Shown here in pieces: positions 12,535 to 24,779 of a DNA stretch of 64,000 nt (its first letter is position 1; each line of letters begins with the position of its first letter). Location: NCBI RefSeq assembly GCF_028502605.1, contig NC_079235.1:4588001-4652000 (forward strand), in the 5' to 3' direction. The stretch comes from Trichoderma breve. Lineage: Eukaryota; Ascomycota; Sordariomycetes; Hypocreales; Hypocreaceae. The notes under the pieces were generated by a model that saw only the letters and a program-made list of their open reading frames with translations, was not told the origin of the DNA and made no database searches. A program made the translations under genes and the position numbers.

Positions 12535-13502
12535 ATGTCGCCTCCAAAGAATGCTCTTATTGCCGTTACGTCGGCACACGCAGCCTTGTATCCCGAAGGC
12601 AAAGAAACTGGTATATTCAATACGAAATTATGCGCCCTAAACTTCTGTCTGATGTGGCATCTGATATAGGTCTCTTCATTACGGAGGCATTACACCCATT
12701 TGAAGTGTTTCAAAAGGCCGGTTTCGAAGTCGATCTTGTATCTGAAACTGGAACCTATCAGCCCGACTGGCTTTCACAGCAAAAAGACTGGCTATCGGAT
12801 TCCGAGCGTGATATATGGGAGGATCATTCCAGCGAGTTTCGTAGCAAGCTGGATCATCTTCTTCAGCCAAATGACATTGACCCAGCAAAGGCATGCCATC
12901 ATGTAATCGTTACTTGGATAACAGGCTGCTAATCATGAAGAATGTACCCAGTACGGACTATTTTTTGCTTCGGCTGGTCATGCGTCCTTGATTGATTACC
13001 CCGTTGCTCATGGGCTTCATGCGGTTGCTTCCAAAATGTATGCTTCGGGAGCAGTCATTTCAACAGTGTAAGTGGCAAGTTAATATTGTGTCCAATCCAA
13101 TCGTCCTGCTAACAATACATCTCTCTTGGTAGTTGCCACGGCGGTGCAATATTCCCAGGCATTATTGATCCAGCCACCTCGAAGTCGATAATCTCGGGCA
13201 GAAGAGTCACCGGATTTACTACCCAAGGTGAAGAAGAAGAAGGAGTTCTTGACACTATTAAGAGTTGGAACCGCCCTACCATTGAGTCGCATGCAGTCAA
13301 TGAGGGTGCGACTTGTGAGTCACACATCGCCATCAAGCATTATGATTACAGCTTTAGCTAATGGCATTATTTAATAGATGTTCCTCCACCAGGACCATGG
13401 GACGCTTTTGCAATCTCAGATGGACGTATTGTTACTGGTGCCAATCCCGCTAGTGCTACGGTCACGGCTGAAGAGGCTGTCAAGGTATTCCAAACTTTGT
13501 AA
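12535..13502 (+). CDS. Hsp31-like DJ-1/PfpI family protein (glyoxalase III-type)
   Basis: Five exons (12535..12610, 12670..12902, 12952..13067, 13133..13314, 13378..13502) give 243 residues, the usual length for fungal Hsp31. Hallmarks are the nucleophile elbow [10 protein letters not shown] with the conserved cysteine, [10 protein letters not shown] before it, and the glutamate-bearing segment after [14 protein letters not shown]. Family members detoxify methylglyoxal to lactate without glutathione and act as stress chaperones in the cytosol. All four introns have GT-AG borders and keep phase; intron 2 contains a CTAAT branch site. Confidence 0.93.
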
Positions 13503-14108
13503 GATGTTTATACCTTTGCTTTTAATTTCGAATGGAATCATATTCGATATCAGAGGTTGAATTGTAAAGATATGTGTCCTCTCTTTCCATTAGATCCAAA
13601 GACGACATATCTTCTACCAACATCTGGCTCCTTCATCTTTGAGGCACACGGTGGCTCAAAGTTTTGACTGGCCTTCGCGGGACAGATGTAAGGAAGAATG
13701 TTTGGTGTTTGACATTATTCAACATTATAGCCGTCCTGCATGTGTGTTTCTGAATGCATTCTCAATTGCAATTGACTTTTTGAAGCAAGCTGAAAACTCC
13801 AATGTGGCGGGATATGGAATAGGGCACTTGCTCGGTAAAATGTTCCACACGTGTCTACTAATGTTCTATTAAAAAGCCACACGCCAATCTGGCGCCTACT
13901 CTCGGCTCTGCCGAGCTGGCCCGTAAACCAAATGCCGCTTCAAATGCCGCCGGCTATACGGAGTACGTCAGTGCTATATCGATCATTTCCCGCATAGCTT
14001 GGCATACAGTGACAAACTAGCTCTTCATTGCTGATGTCTTCTCCCTCCCCTCGAATTTGAACTTCAAATTATAAATCGACTCATCAATTGCTACAAGAGA
14101 ACACCGCA
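13503..14108. other. Intergenic spacer
   Basis: No supported gene. Short frames at 13639-13872 have no recognisable family or signal. Confidence 0.4.
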
Positions 14109-15335
14109 ATGACCACTTTTCATCTCCAATCGGTAGACAATGACCTGCGTGGCCGTCTTGCGTTGGTGACAGGATCGAGGTTCGTATAGCGAGAAAGGCA
14201 TGGATGCAGCACCCACAGACTAATATATAACATCTTCATGCTTCAAGTGGTGGGATTGGCTCGGCTTGTGCAAAATCATTGGCCTCCGAAGGTTGCGATG
14301 TTGTTCTTCATTTTTCCTCTAGCAAGGTAGGTTACAATACATCATGCTTTTACAAACTAGCAACTAGTGGATTAACCCAATTCCAAAGGAACAAGCCGAA
14401 ATATTAGCCTCTGAGCTCCAACGAGATTATCCGTCACAATTATTCGTTACCGCCCAATGCAATCTTACGTGCCGCGAATCCACACGCTCGTTCATATCAA
14501 CGGTGCTGGCTACGCCGACTATCGCCGAGAAGCACAAAGCGATATCTGTGCTGGTTGCAAACGCCGGTATTGGTCGTCGCATCCGAGATATTAAGGACAT
14601 AAATGAACAAGACTGGGATGATATGATGGAGGTCAATGTTCGCAGTCAGTTCGTCATTACAAAGTCAGCTGTGGAAGGGATGCGATCACAGGGCTGGGGA
14701 AGGGTGATTCTCGTAAGCAGTATTGCGAGCCGGGGAGGCGGGCTGAATGGGTGCCATTACGCGGCTTCGAAGGGTGCTTTAAGGTGAGATTGCGCTTTAG
14801 GTTCTGGCTACAAATTGCCTATGCGTGATCAACATGGTCTAACATATTACAGCTCGATGGGGCTGAACTTGGCTACAGTTCTGGCTCCAGAAGGTATTAC
14901 GGTCAACATTGTAGGTTTCGTTTTAACCCCCTACGGCGATTGGACTTTCTGACGCATCCTTAGGTCTCGCCAGCCATGATCGGCTCTACAGGAATGATTC
15001 CTACTCCGAAAGAACGGTAAGCCGGAATAACAGTGCATTTCCTTTTCTCTTTTCTTGTCTTTTTTGAGCTAACGTCTAAGCATATAGAACATGGACTTCT
15101 AAATGTGACATGGAGGCAAAGAAGGAGTCAGATCCCGGGCTTGCAATTGCTAGCAGCGTTCCGATACATCGACTCGGGGTGCCAGAAGAGGTGGCTAATG
15201 TGGTATTAATGTGAGTTTTCCCCCGGTCACAAAGCTGGGAAACGTCGGAATTCGCAATTAATGTTGGGATACAGGTGCGCAAAGACTGGATATATGACGG
15301 GGCAGGATATCTTGCTGGCTGGTGGATTAAAATAG
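14109..15335 (+). CDS. Short-chain dehydrogenase/reductase (FabG-like)
   Basis: Seven exons (14109..14179, 14248..14326, 14389..14783, 14853..14910, 14964..15016, 15088..15210, 15275..15335) give 279 residues. The Rossmann glycine motif TGSSGGIGSA is created across intron 1. NAG appears in VANAGIGRR, the catalytic Ser in ILVSSIASRG, and Tyr/Lys in YAASK. The C-terminus ends TGQDILLAGGLK, typical of classical SDRs of the 3-oxoacyl-ACP reductase type. Expected activity is NAD(P)H-dependent reduction of a ketone or oxidation of an alcohol; substrate unknown. The neighbour on the right is a convergent D-2-hydroxyacid dehydrogenase. Confidence 0.93.
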
Positions 15336-15510
15336 ATCAATGGTTTGATATCAACGGTTGAAAGGCGTCATAGCTTCTGTATTCATGTGATAATACATAT
15401 AATGTCATGTAGATCTTCGCATTCTACTCATGTAATTAGATAGTCATAATTCCATCTAACCTGACGCTTGACAGCTATATGATTCTAGAGCCCGTTTATT
15501 TTCCTTCTCT

Positions 15511-16804
15511 TTATACTTTCGCCAATACAGGCTTCTGTTCCGGTACCAATGTAAGGAATTTTCCTTTTGTAATCGCACTCTTGACGTTGTCAATCACTAG
15601 AACCTCCATTTCTTTCTACACATTTCGAAAAATTAAAATCATCAGTATCAAGCCTTTGGGGTAATATTAATGTACGGTTACATACCTGAGTATCAACAGT
15701 CGCAGTACCAATGTGAGGGAGCAAGACAGCCCCGGGATGGCTAATTAACTTCGGGTTGATCTCGGGCTCCTTTTCGTAAACATCCAAGCCAACGCTCCAA
15801 ACCTTGCCGGAATCAAGGGCCGTTGCTAAAGCTTCTTCGTCAATGATGGCACCTCTAGCTGTGTTTACAATGATCACGCCATCCTTCATCAAGCTGAACT
15901 CGTTCTTGCCGATCAAGCCCTGAGTGGCTGGTCCCAGAGGCAGATGAACTGAAATAACATCGCTAGTCTGAAGCAATTCTTGGAAGGTTACGTATTTGGG
16001 GACCTCTTGAGGAGAAAAATGCTTGTCCAGGTTGTCCACGGGCCTCCTGTTATGGTATTGCAATTTAAACCCAAGAGCAGCGGCACGCTTAGCCGTAGCA
16101 GTTCCAATGCCGCCCATGCCCAGAATCCCGAGCGTCAGTGTGTGGGGATCGCGACCAAGAGGGCTCGCACCTCGCCACTTGCCCTCTCGGAGAGCGAGCT
16201 GGGGAATCCAGGCACGGCGTAATGCTCCAAGGATGAGAAAGATGGCGGTATTTGCTGTGGCAGCATCGACAGCCTTGGGCGTATTCGATACGGAAATATC
16301 TAGACAGAAGAAAGGAGTTAGAATTTCCTCTACATCACAGGCTTCCAGGTTTCTATACTCTTATCTGTGCAGGGCTGGATATCGATTTGGTCGTAGCCCG
16401 CGCCATTATGAGAGATGAATCTGATTGACGGAGGGAGGTGGGAAACGAGTTCGCTATCAAATCGTCCCGTAATCTGTAATTTTTAGTTAGTAACTGAGTT
16501 GATTTCTTCGCTGGTGAGTCAGACACACCGCTACCGAGTCGTATGTTCTCGAAATGGCCACCACGTTGTTGTACTTGCCGCTGTCGCAGTCGCGGATGAA
16601 TTCGTCACGCGAACCAGATGTCACTTGCTGTGGGTTCCCAGAATCGTTAGTATGAGAAGATTGTTGGTGAATAAAACTCAATGGGCGTGCGCATTAACGA
16701 ACCGTAACATCCGCAACCTCAGAGAGCTTCTCAAACTCTGCTTTTGCATGATGAACAATGCCGAGCATCAGGACGCCGGGCTTTGGTGAAGATGATCCAG
16801 CCAT
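15511..16804 (-). CDS. D-isomer-specific 2-hydroxyacid dehydrogenase (glyoxylate/hydroxypyruvate reductase type)
   Basis: Five exons (16804..16703, 16627..16535, 16473..16359, 16299..15686, 15615..15511) give 342 residues. The NAD-binding motif is GMGGIGTATA. The catalytic Arg lies in VNTARGAIID, Glu in GLDVYEKEPEI and His in LPHIGTATVDTQ. The substrate-side signature NGAGYDQIDI is present. Splicing removes the only in-frame stops, for example restoring TQKEMEVLVIDNV near the end. It should reduce a 2-keto acid (glyoxylate, hydroxypyruvate or an aromatic/aliphatic keto acid) with NAD(P)H in the cytosol. Confidence 0.93.
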
Positions 16805-16978
16805 TGTTGGAATTGGTGCTTTCTCAACTGATCAATTGAATTCTCAAGGCAAGAGTGTTTCAGATGTCCGAATCGCGAGCCGGAATAATGCTATGACAAA
16901 GGTGAGAACAAGTTAAGTCTAGGACGAAGTTCACACTTTCTGTAGAAGAGACGAAAAGGTGGGGGATTTGCGACATCA

Positions 16979-17021
16979 TTTGCCCATTTACCCATTTGCC
17001 CATTTGCCGCTTTGCCCCACG
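16979..17021. repeat. 8-bp tandem repeat upstream of Zn2Cys6 gene
   Basis: The unit CCCATTTG (with small variants) recurs about five times at 8-bp spacing, 160-200 bp before the ATG at 17181. It may be a regulatory array or simple slippage. Confidence 0.6.
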
Positions 17022-17180
17022 GGGTTGAAGAGGCGTGATGCCGGCTATTGACATTCAGCTCCACCCCGCAAACTCTCTCGTCGCGGCGTTTGCTCTCAGC
17101 ATTGAAGACTCTTTATCGCCCTTGATAACGAGTCTCGTTAGCCGATGGAATTGCTCTCAACACGGATGCCGACCGCTGGC

Positions 17181-19814
17181 ATGGCACGATCAAAGGCGAA
17201 GCGGGTCTCTCGTGCATGTCTTTCATGCCGTACACGCAAAACAAGATGCGATCTGTGAGCAGAACAAGATCCCAAATGCTAGACAGGGCAACACGCGTGC
17301 AACCCCCCCTGTCAGGAATAACCTCGCTTACTGACGCTTATTGGGGAGCAGCGATTCCGCGGGAGTGTCTGGCGTGCCTCCATGTCGTCGATGCGTCGAG
17401 CAACAATTAGAATGCGTTCTGACAAAGTCGAGACGTGGAGGGCGTAGAATCAAAGGAGTTCGTAATTCGATCGCCCAGTCGGCCAGCCACGACAATGAAG
17501 GCCGTGGCCCGGCTACCGCTACGCGCGACGACGACGGCAGCGACTATCATAGCCGACAAACAAGCCATTCTCTTCCCGACCAGCATCCAGGAGGCACGGA
17601 TGATATGCAAGGATGGCTTTCTTCACAACAAACCGGCAACTGGCAGGCGGATAGCCATGATGAGGGGGGTTCCACCCGTGAGCTGGCTGAATCGAGGACG
17701 AGTTCAGATGGTTTGGAAGGACATATTGCTACTACCGATCTTTTGAATCCCTCGGATGCGCTTGACCTTCTCGCTCAAGTTGCCGACTTGGATCCTAGTA
17801 GACAACGAGATGAAGCTACAGGCCAAGCGGACTCAAACAATAGACTTGTGCACGGTATGCGGCAAACCGTCGGTAGACCAGCTACCAGTTATTATCCTCC
17901 GCTGGATGATGGGGTCTTGACGCCCTCGGAAGCGTCTTACCTTGTCAAAAGGTAACCACCCTGCGACCTTTTTAATCATCAATTGACCGCCTATTGACTT
18001 ACTAAATCCTCTGGATAGATATCACGAGAAGTTCCATCCTTTCTTTCCGGTGGCTCATGGTGCCATATTTGAAGAGGGTACGATATCCGAATGGGCCGCC
18101 AAGGAGCCCCATCTCTTGACAGCTATTCTTACCGTCGCCTCGAAAGATGACCCGTCATGGTTCAGAGTGTACGATGCGTGCTCTCGTCACATTGAAACAT
18201 TTATGTCAAATCTGATCTATGCCGGATCCACATCTGTTGGCTCTGTGGAGGCGCTTCTTATTCTTGCAGAATGGGCGCCACAACGCCCTCAAGAGAATTC
18301 CGCCATCGGTTGTGGTCAAGAAGACCATGGTGCCTGGATGCTTGTGGGCTTGGCCATTAGGCTAGGGTATCTGCAGAGGCTTGAGCAAACGGCACTATTA
18401 CCAGACGAGGGAAAGCTTTCCGCAGAAATGAGTCGGAAGCGAGTTGTTTGGGCAGGTATGTGACAAAATAATATCTATCAATCCTAGGCCCAGGAGTATT
18501 AACAATGATGAAGCGTGCTACATGTGCGACCGACAAGTGTCAATCCGGCTTGGGAAAGGATTTTGGTCCCGCGGGCCTGGTCCAGCTCTTCACTTGCGCG
18601 CTGCAGACTTTCCAACATTGCATGAGCAAGCCCTTGGCCCAGACAACATGGGGCTATTATTTCAAGCCCATCTTGAGCTTACCCAGCTAATTAGTAACGC
18701 TCACGACATTTTGTATTCATCAACAAGCCACAGGCAGCAATTGTATATTGGAGGGGAGTATGTCAGATACATTGTAAGTGTCTCATGACTATATACACTA
18801 GCTGGCAGCTTTCTGACACCGACGCACAGGATGACTTTGCTTCAATGGTTCGGAAGTGGAAGCTCTCATGGGCGAACCACAGCTGTACGTCTCTCTTTTT
18901 GGTTTCTTTTTGAAGTATTATAGAAAGTAGCTAATGTCTCCCAGTCACGCCTCCTGTGAAAGCCTCTCTGGTGTTGTCATTCGAATTCTTGCGACTCTAC
19001 ATCAATGCCTTCGCTTTTCAGGCCAACCTGAATAGAGCCGCAGCTCGAAATGCCCAAGTAGGGTCCGGGAAGGCCAGTGGGCCGCTGTTCTCCAATGTTG
19101 CCGGAAAGCCGGATGCTCGATTCATATACGAGTCAATCGATGCCGCAAATTCACTACTCAGCATATTGAACAGCTTCATCGACCCTGTGGCTGGTCTCAA
19201 ATGCATGCCATTAAAATACTGTCTCTATGTAATCTATGCTGCCGTATTTTTGTTCAAGGTATAGGCTCCCTTTATTTACTATCCTCTATATGTATCCATA
19301 AAGAAGTAGGGTACTGACAATTACATAGGCAAGGCTAGCGGGTGCCATCAGTAGCGATGGCGGCGATCGTGGAGTCCGGCGCGCAATTCAGGGCACCATT
19401 GCACAACTACAAAAAACATCAGATAATCCGCATAGCCTCGGACGGCGATACGCCACCTCACTTCGCCTGCTCTGGAGGAAGTCTTGTACGAAGCAGCCAA
19501 GCAAATCTGTTTCTCGTCATGATCCCTTGACTGAGCCTCCAACACCGACAATGGACGAGGTTAACAGACATGATGGCATTTCCTTACCACCTGCTGGTAA
19601 AGCGACGATGGATATGGACCCGTTGAGCGGGTTCTCGTGGAGAGATTTGGATTCATTAGGACAATTTATTGCCAGCAATTCGACGATGAGCATGGCGGAT
19701 GGGATGCTTGCTGGTGCCGATTTCGATTGGGAACACAGCTCCGGTGGTCTGGATGATCTTGTAGTGCAGCCACAGTTTGACACTAGGTGGGCCGGGCACG
19801 ATATAATTTTCTAA
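17181..19814 (+). CDS. Zn2Cys6 transcription factor, Aro80/Tea1-like layout
   Basis: Seven exons (17181..17254, 17352..17951, 18019..18455, 18514..18773, 18830..18884, 18945..19258, 19329..19814) give 741 residues. The binuclear zinc cluster spans intron 1: CLSCRTRKTRC followed by CRRCVEQQLEC. An acidic, Ser/Gln-rich linker leads to a fungal regulatory domain (YHEKFHPFFPV; EPHLLTAILTVAS; VEALLILAEWAP; RKRVVWAG). The C-terminal tail is Asp/Ser-rich with aromatic residues and could be an activation domain. The region after the finger aligns by eye with the factor at 56945-59552 (EPxLxTxILTxxS, then VExxLxxAEW), so the two are probably paralogous. Confidence 0.9.
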
Positions 19815-20158
19815 GAGCAATTGTACTATAGCATAGTGTAGTCAACTGGGCAGGTTCATAGTACACAGATTGATGAAATTAACTGAGGTCTGTTGTATGG
19901 AGCTAGACGACAGTAGAGCCAGAAACAGTGCGGCCAGATGCAATGTTACTGGTGCTAGCGCCGAATCTTCGACCTCTACCGTGGATAAGTAGTACTGGTT
20001 ATTACGTTTATCTGATATCGCGTTTATTAGAGGTCATACATGCACTCTCCAATGAGTCCATAGCATTAATGCGTGCGCAATTATACGAGTATTTGAGTAA
20101 TATTAGCTAAAACAAAGGCTGCAGTAGAGGAAGAACATTTAGTCTGATTCATAACCGC
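19815..20158. other. Intergenic between convergent genes
   Basis: Short AT-rich spacer, presumably holding two 3' UTRs. Nothing else seen. Confidence 0.5.
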
Positions 20159-21885
20159 TCAATAAATATAAACAAACTCGTCATTTTGACGATCCGTAAG
20201 ATCCAAAAACGCCTGCTCTCCAAGTCGAGCTTCTCCCCCAAACTCTACAGTGCCAGCTGCATTTTCTTGTGCAATAACAGCCTCTTCAACCGTGGTACGC
20301 TCATCCATAGTCTGATATGTTGAATCCATTGAGTGATCAACAACCTTTGCCTTTTTGCCGTTGCGCACACGCTTCTTTTCCTGAAGCTTGTTCAGGACGA
20401 TAAGGTTGGCCCACTGGATGGCGACAACCGCCACAAGGGCCACAAAGATAGCCAAACAAGCACGGAGACCAGGCTTGTAGGCTGGTGCGTCTTTGTCGTT
20501 GAAGAGCAAAGGCCCAATGATGTTGCCAGCTGAGCTAGCGGCGTTGTAGACGCTCATGATCGAAGATTTCTTCGTGGTGCCAGCCGTATTGCCAACGATC
20601 CAGGTGACAATAAGGGGATTTCCGCCGAAGAGAAAGGCGAGGAGATAGTATCCCACGAGAAGAGCTGCTTTTGCGGAATTGTCTCGAGGTACAGAGTAAA
20701 GAACAGCTAGGCCAGCGACGACAGGAATCATGAAGAGCATGAGAATGACGCCTTTGACACGCGCCTTTTGGGCTAAGAAACTCGCCAGTAGGATGACAAT
20801 GGTCTGCAAAGCACCAAAGGGCATATTTAGCAGACTAGTCATATACTTATCAGAAACCAGGCCGTTTAAGATAAGAGGACCGAACGTGTTGGTCACACTC
20901 GCACCGACATTAAGAAGCAGTGCCATGGCGATCCACAAGTAGGTTTTAGGCTCTACGGCGGCCTCAAGGAGATGTTTCCACTTGAACTCTCGGCTTCCTG
21001 TTCCCGTTTGATTGGCTCGGAGTCTTTCAATAGCTTGTGCCTTTTCTTGCTCCGTTAGGAACCGAGCGGATGGGATATCGTTATCGAGCTTCCAGTAGAT
21101 GAATGGGGAGGAGACGATGGTGACAAGGCCGACAAAGAGGAAGATACTGTAAGTACAATGTGTGAGTATGAGACAATTATTTTGAGTATAGAAGATTGGT
21201 TGAAGTCATACATTTGCCACTCCTTTAGTAGATCTGATTTAATGTGTCCCAGACCATAGGACAGAGCAGCCGCGATAATGGTCGCAGCTCCATTGGTGCC
21301 ATACCACGCTGCAACTCGAATCGGTTGCTCGGCTCGTCTGTACCATTGGCTCGTAATAATGCTGAACAATGGCAGGCAACCTGCTTCAAAAAGACCAAGG
21401 AAGAATCGGGCAGCCATTAAGCTTCTAAAGTTATGACAAGCTGCCATTGATGCTTGTGCAATGCCCCAGCCTAAACAAAGGGCGGGCATCAAAATTCGAT
21501 GCGGGACTTTGACAATGAGATAGGATGAGAAGGGCTGCCATGCCAGTTGTGCAATCGGGGCAATAGAGCCGACTAATGAATACTCGTTTCCAGTTAAATG
21601 CGTATCCGTCTTCAATCCGTATGTAGCGCCGTAGCCGAGGACGGATTTGTCGAGTATCTGCAGGAAATACACCCAGACTAAGATGGCGAGGATGACTCGA
21701 TCCGTTTTGCGACAGATCCGACGACTATCTTCCTCCGTAAGCTCGATTTGCTCGCTGCCAATGAGAGCCAAAGCCCGATCTCCATGTTTGATCTGGTCAT
21801 TGGGCATCTCAATTTTGCCGCCATCAATGCTGCCTTTGTGCTCTTCGTGAACGGAATCCAGTTTGGTGTCCGCGGTGGAAGCCAT
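20159..21885 (-). CDS. MFS transporter, anion:cation symporter (Dal5/allantoate permease) family
   Basis: Exons 21885..21212 and 21146..20159 give 553 residues; the intron joins EWQ to IIFLFVGLV. About 12 hydrophobic segments can be followed, from LAILVWVYFLQIL in the first to IFVALVAVVAIQWANLI in the last. Family features are DKSVLGYGATYGL in TM1-2, RFFLGLFEAGCLP around TM4-5 and SSPFIYWKLDND before the central loop. Known members carry allantoate, nicotinate, pantothenate or dipeptides with protons. It lies tail-to-tail with the Zn2Cys6 gene on its left and on the same strand as the nitrilase, so uptake of an organic nitrogen compound is a fair guess. Confidence 0.92.
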
Positions 21886-22726
21886 GGTGCTGTGAAAGCT
21901 AGTGTCTCATAGAATATAAGTATTGAGATGAGACAAAAGCAAAGATATGCACGCACGATGATCTTGACATTTGTTGGATCGTATCGGATTAGATGGGCGG
22001 AGATGATGGATGTTTTATACATCTACACTAGCTAGACATATTCGCCGACAGAAAGGAGAGCGAAAGTTCTGAGTTTGTGGGGTTTGGTGTCTCCCCACAA
22101 AGACCCGCCAATAACCCAGCGGCTTCCATTGCCTTGGGTTCCTAATTTTCACACATCTGGGGTCTGGGGAAAGCAAAAGCCGATTTTGATACCCGCGGCA
22201 AGTGATTTTCCAATATTTCCCTGATCTTTTTCTCCACTTGCCGACAAGGTGTTGTGACTAAAGTTCAATAGCCGACCTGAAGACTAGGTGCCATCCACAT
22301 TCAAGCGTCCAAGTGGGCATAGCTCGATGGGAATTCCGCGTGGCGACGTTCTCGGTCGAATGATCACAGCCACCTCCGCCCTTTGGCCATCACCCCGGAC
22401 CATAAGCATGAGTCGCGGGGAAAAAGAATATAGTATCATGGCAAATCAAAAGTCATGGTGAACTGATGGACACTTATGATGGCGGGCCGATGGCGTAAAT
22501 TGTCAACTCTATCTGTCCCCCACTTTGCCAACTGGCGCGACTTGGCAGCAGCTCGGCTATTGATACACTTTCGTGATGTTATGTTTTCTTGACATGGTGA
22601 TTCATCCGAGCACTTTGGGATACCATTGGCAAATAGTATCGGTAATTGGTCATTGCTAATCCTAAGTATTGTAGTGAAGGGCGTAATCATGCTATCATAT
22701 CCAACATCCCCATCTCGTCATCTGGT
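21886..22726. other. Intergenic, promoter region of the Dal5-like transporter
   Basis: No supported coding frame. GATA motifs occur (for example near 22432 and 22692), but such short sites are expected by chance. Confidence 0.4.
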
Positions 22727-23981
22727 CTAGGCGGAACGAACTGGCCCTTGGTGAGACGCATTGCGTCCGAGCTTTATACCCAACAGTTAGCGTTGAACCC
22801 ATTTTTGGTACATTAAAGGCATGATCGTGAGATGATATCTCCTTAGGTATTGTGAGAAATAGCGAAGCAAGGGAGCACATACCCACAACAGTTCCGGTCT
22901 TCCGGCGTGGCCACAATTATCCAAGAAACCTTTCTCCTTAGTAATTAAGCTCATATCCAAATCTGCATATACCATGCCTTCTTCAGAAGGCGGCAAGTCT
23001 TTCGTCAGAAGTCGTCCGTCGGGGCCATAAATCCTGGCATTGCCACCGCCTGGTTGGTTAAACAGAGGAGTCTGTTCGACGCCCAGTTTTTCGATAGATG
23101 GCTGCGAGATAACGGCGGTTGAATGAAGAGTAAAACACTGTGCCTGCATAGAGTATACACTTGAGAAAGATGCAACAGCTACTTTTCATTAGCAAAATAT
23201 GTGACAGATAAAGAAAGAACCAGGCTTGCCTTCATCTGCCATGGAATAGGGAGCTGTCCCGCCTGGATGGGGCGCTACAGGAGGCCAGGCAGCACAGTGA
23301 ATTTCTTCTCCCTGAGAATAAGTATTATATACAAGAAGTGGGTTGAAGTGATCCTAGGTTGAAGGTTAGCAATACCTGATAGATTGAACAAGATGAGGAA
23401 TAAGAAAGGTGAGAAATTAGGTTCCAAGATACATACGGCACAAGAAAGTTGCCCAACTCTTCCCACGCCAGTTGTTGCGACATTGTTTAGTGAAGGACCA
23501 TTTCCATCCCCAAAAATGGTACGCTCCATATGAACAGGTTTAAGTTTTCGCCTGGACATTACCAGCTCACCGTTATTATCGATAGTACACTGACCAATAT
23601 ATAACGAGTTCCCTTCTCGCTCAGAATAACCGAGACAAACAACGATATTATTTTCGGCTGCACAAGCCTTCAGCCGCTCCATCTCTTCGGAGTTAATAGA
23701 GAGGGAGTTATCAGCGTAGCGAATGTTCGTCTCGAAGTCCATTGCGCGTACCCTATCCTTTGTGTTAGCCCGGTTTTCCTTTAAGAACATGATGGGAATG
23801 CAAACCAAATCCATGCTGGATATCCTGGAACGAATGCCTCTGGGAATGACACAATTTGGGCACCGTTTGAAGCCGCCTCTTTGATCAGCCGGCATGTCTT
23901 TGCAATCGTGGATTCCAGATCAAGCCATACAGGCTCTGCTTGAACTGCAGCTGCCTTCACTATTCTGAAGTTTGAAGCCAT
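22727..23981 (-). CDS. Nitrilase (carbon-nitrogen hydrolase family)
   Basis: Clear exons are 23981..23806, 23752..23437, 23353..23230 and a fourth from 23181. The catalytic triad is visible: Glu in [10 protein letters not shown], Lys in [15 protein letters not shown] and Cys in GQLSCADHFNP (the last assembled across an intron). The product should hydrolyse a nitrile to the carboxylic acid and ammonia. Fungal nitrilases usually read CWE at the nucleophile; here it is CAD. Intron 3 (23229..23182) appears to use a GC donor. The 3' end is uncertain: after RPELLW a further intron leads either to a stop at 22727 or, with another donor, to one at 22687. Start chosen at the ATG before [13 protein letters not shown]; another in-frame start lies near 24035. 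Confidence 0.88.
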
Positions 23982-24779
23982 GATTCCAGTAATAGCTATC
24001 GACGACTGTGTAGACAACTGGAACAACAGGAACAAAAGTGAGTGCTAAGTATTCTTATTTATGTTGCATAGGTGCACCATCACCACAACCATCAGAAACT
24101 GTCTAGTCAGCACTTATGACTTGCTAGTAAGCTTACATCAAGAGCTTACAAGTTCAAGTACTATTGCATCATTTGCGTTGACGGTCGAAGACTGTTTATC
24201 CTCGTCGCGGAGGACACCAGATTATAAATGCTTCTGGTTATCCGTATCTCTCTAATGCAGCTGCTAGTCACTATGCATAACGAATATTTCTTTACAAAAC
24301 AAACAAACGGAATACTCATATATAGTGCACACGAAAGCAGGAAGAATGCCTAAATGAGTATTCATGATTCACAAATAGACTTACTTTATTATTACTCTTC
24401 CGTAAACTCGTACAACATTCCACATGCAGTCATGTATAACAAGAGGACGGCTAGTGGACTACCTAGGCTTAGATTGAGTGCACCAATGGAGAGCACTAAT
24501 ACAGATCAGTACTAATTGAGATATTTAACACAGATAAAAAGCAGAGCGTCTAGCCATTTCAGGAAGTGCGTATTCCCAACCAATCGGAGACTTACAAAAT
24601 GTGAGAAACAGGATCAAAACATTGTTCAAGCGACCATGGTGAAAAGGGTGGGTTAATGTGCCAATGTACTAATCACACTTGAAACCATAGATAGATCATG
24701 TTATTTTGAGAACTGAGTTGTAACCTATTGACCAAGGGCAAGATAGTGTTTTGAATACGCAGTAAATCCTCTATTTACC
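23982..24779. other. Intergenic between nitrilase and Zn2Cys6 gene
   Basis: AT-rich; no gene recognised. It should hold the nitrilase promoter and the 3' end of the next gene. Confidence 0.4.
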
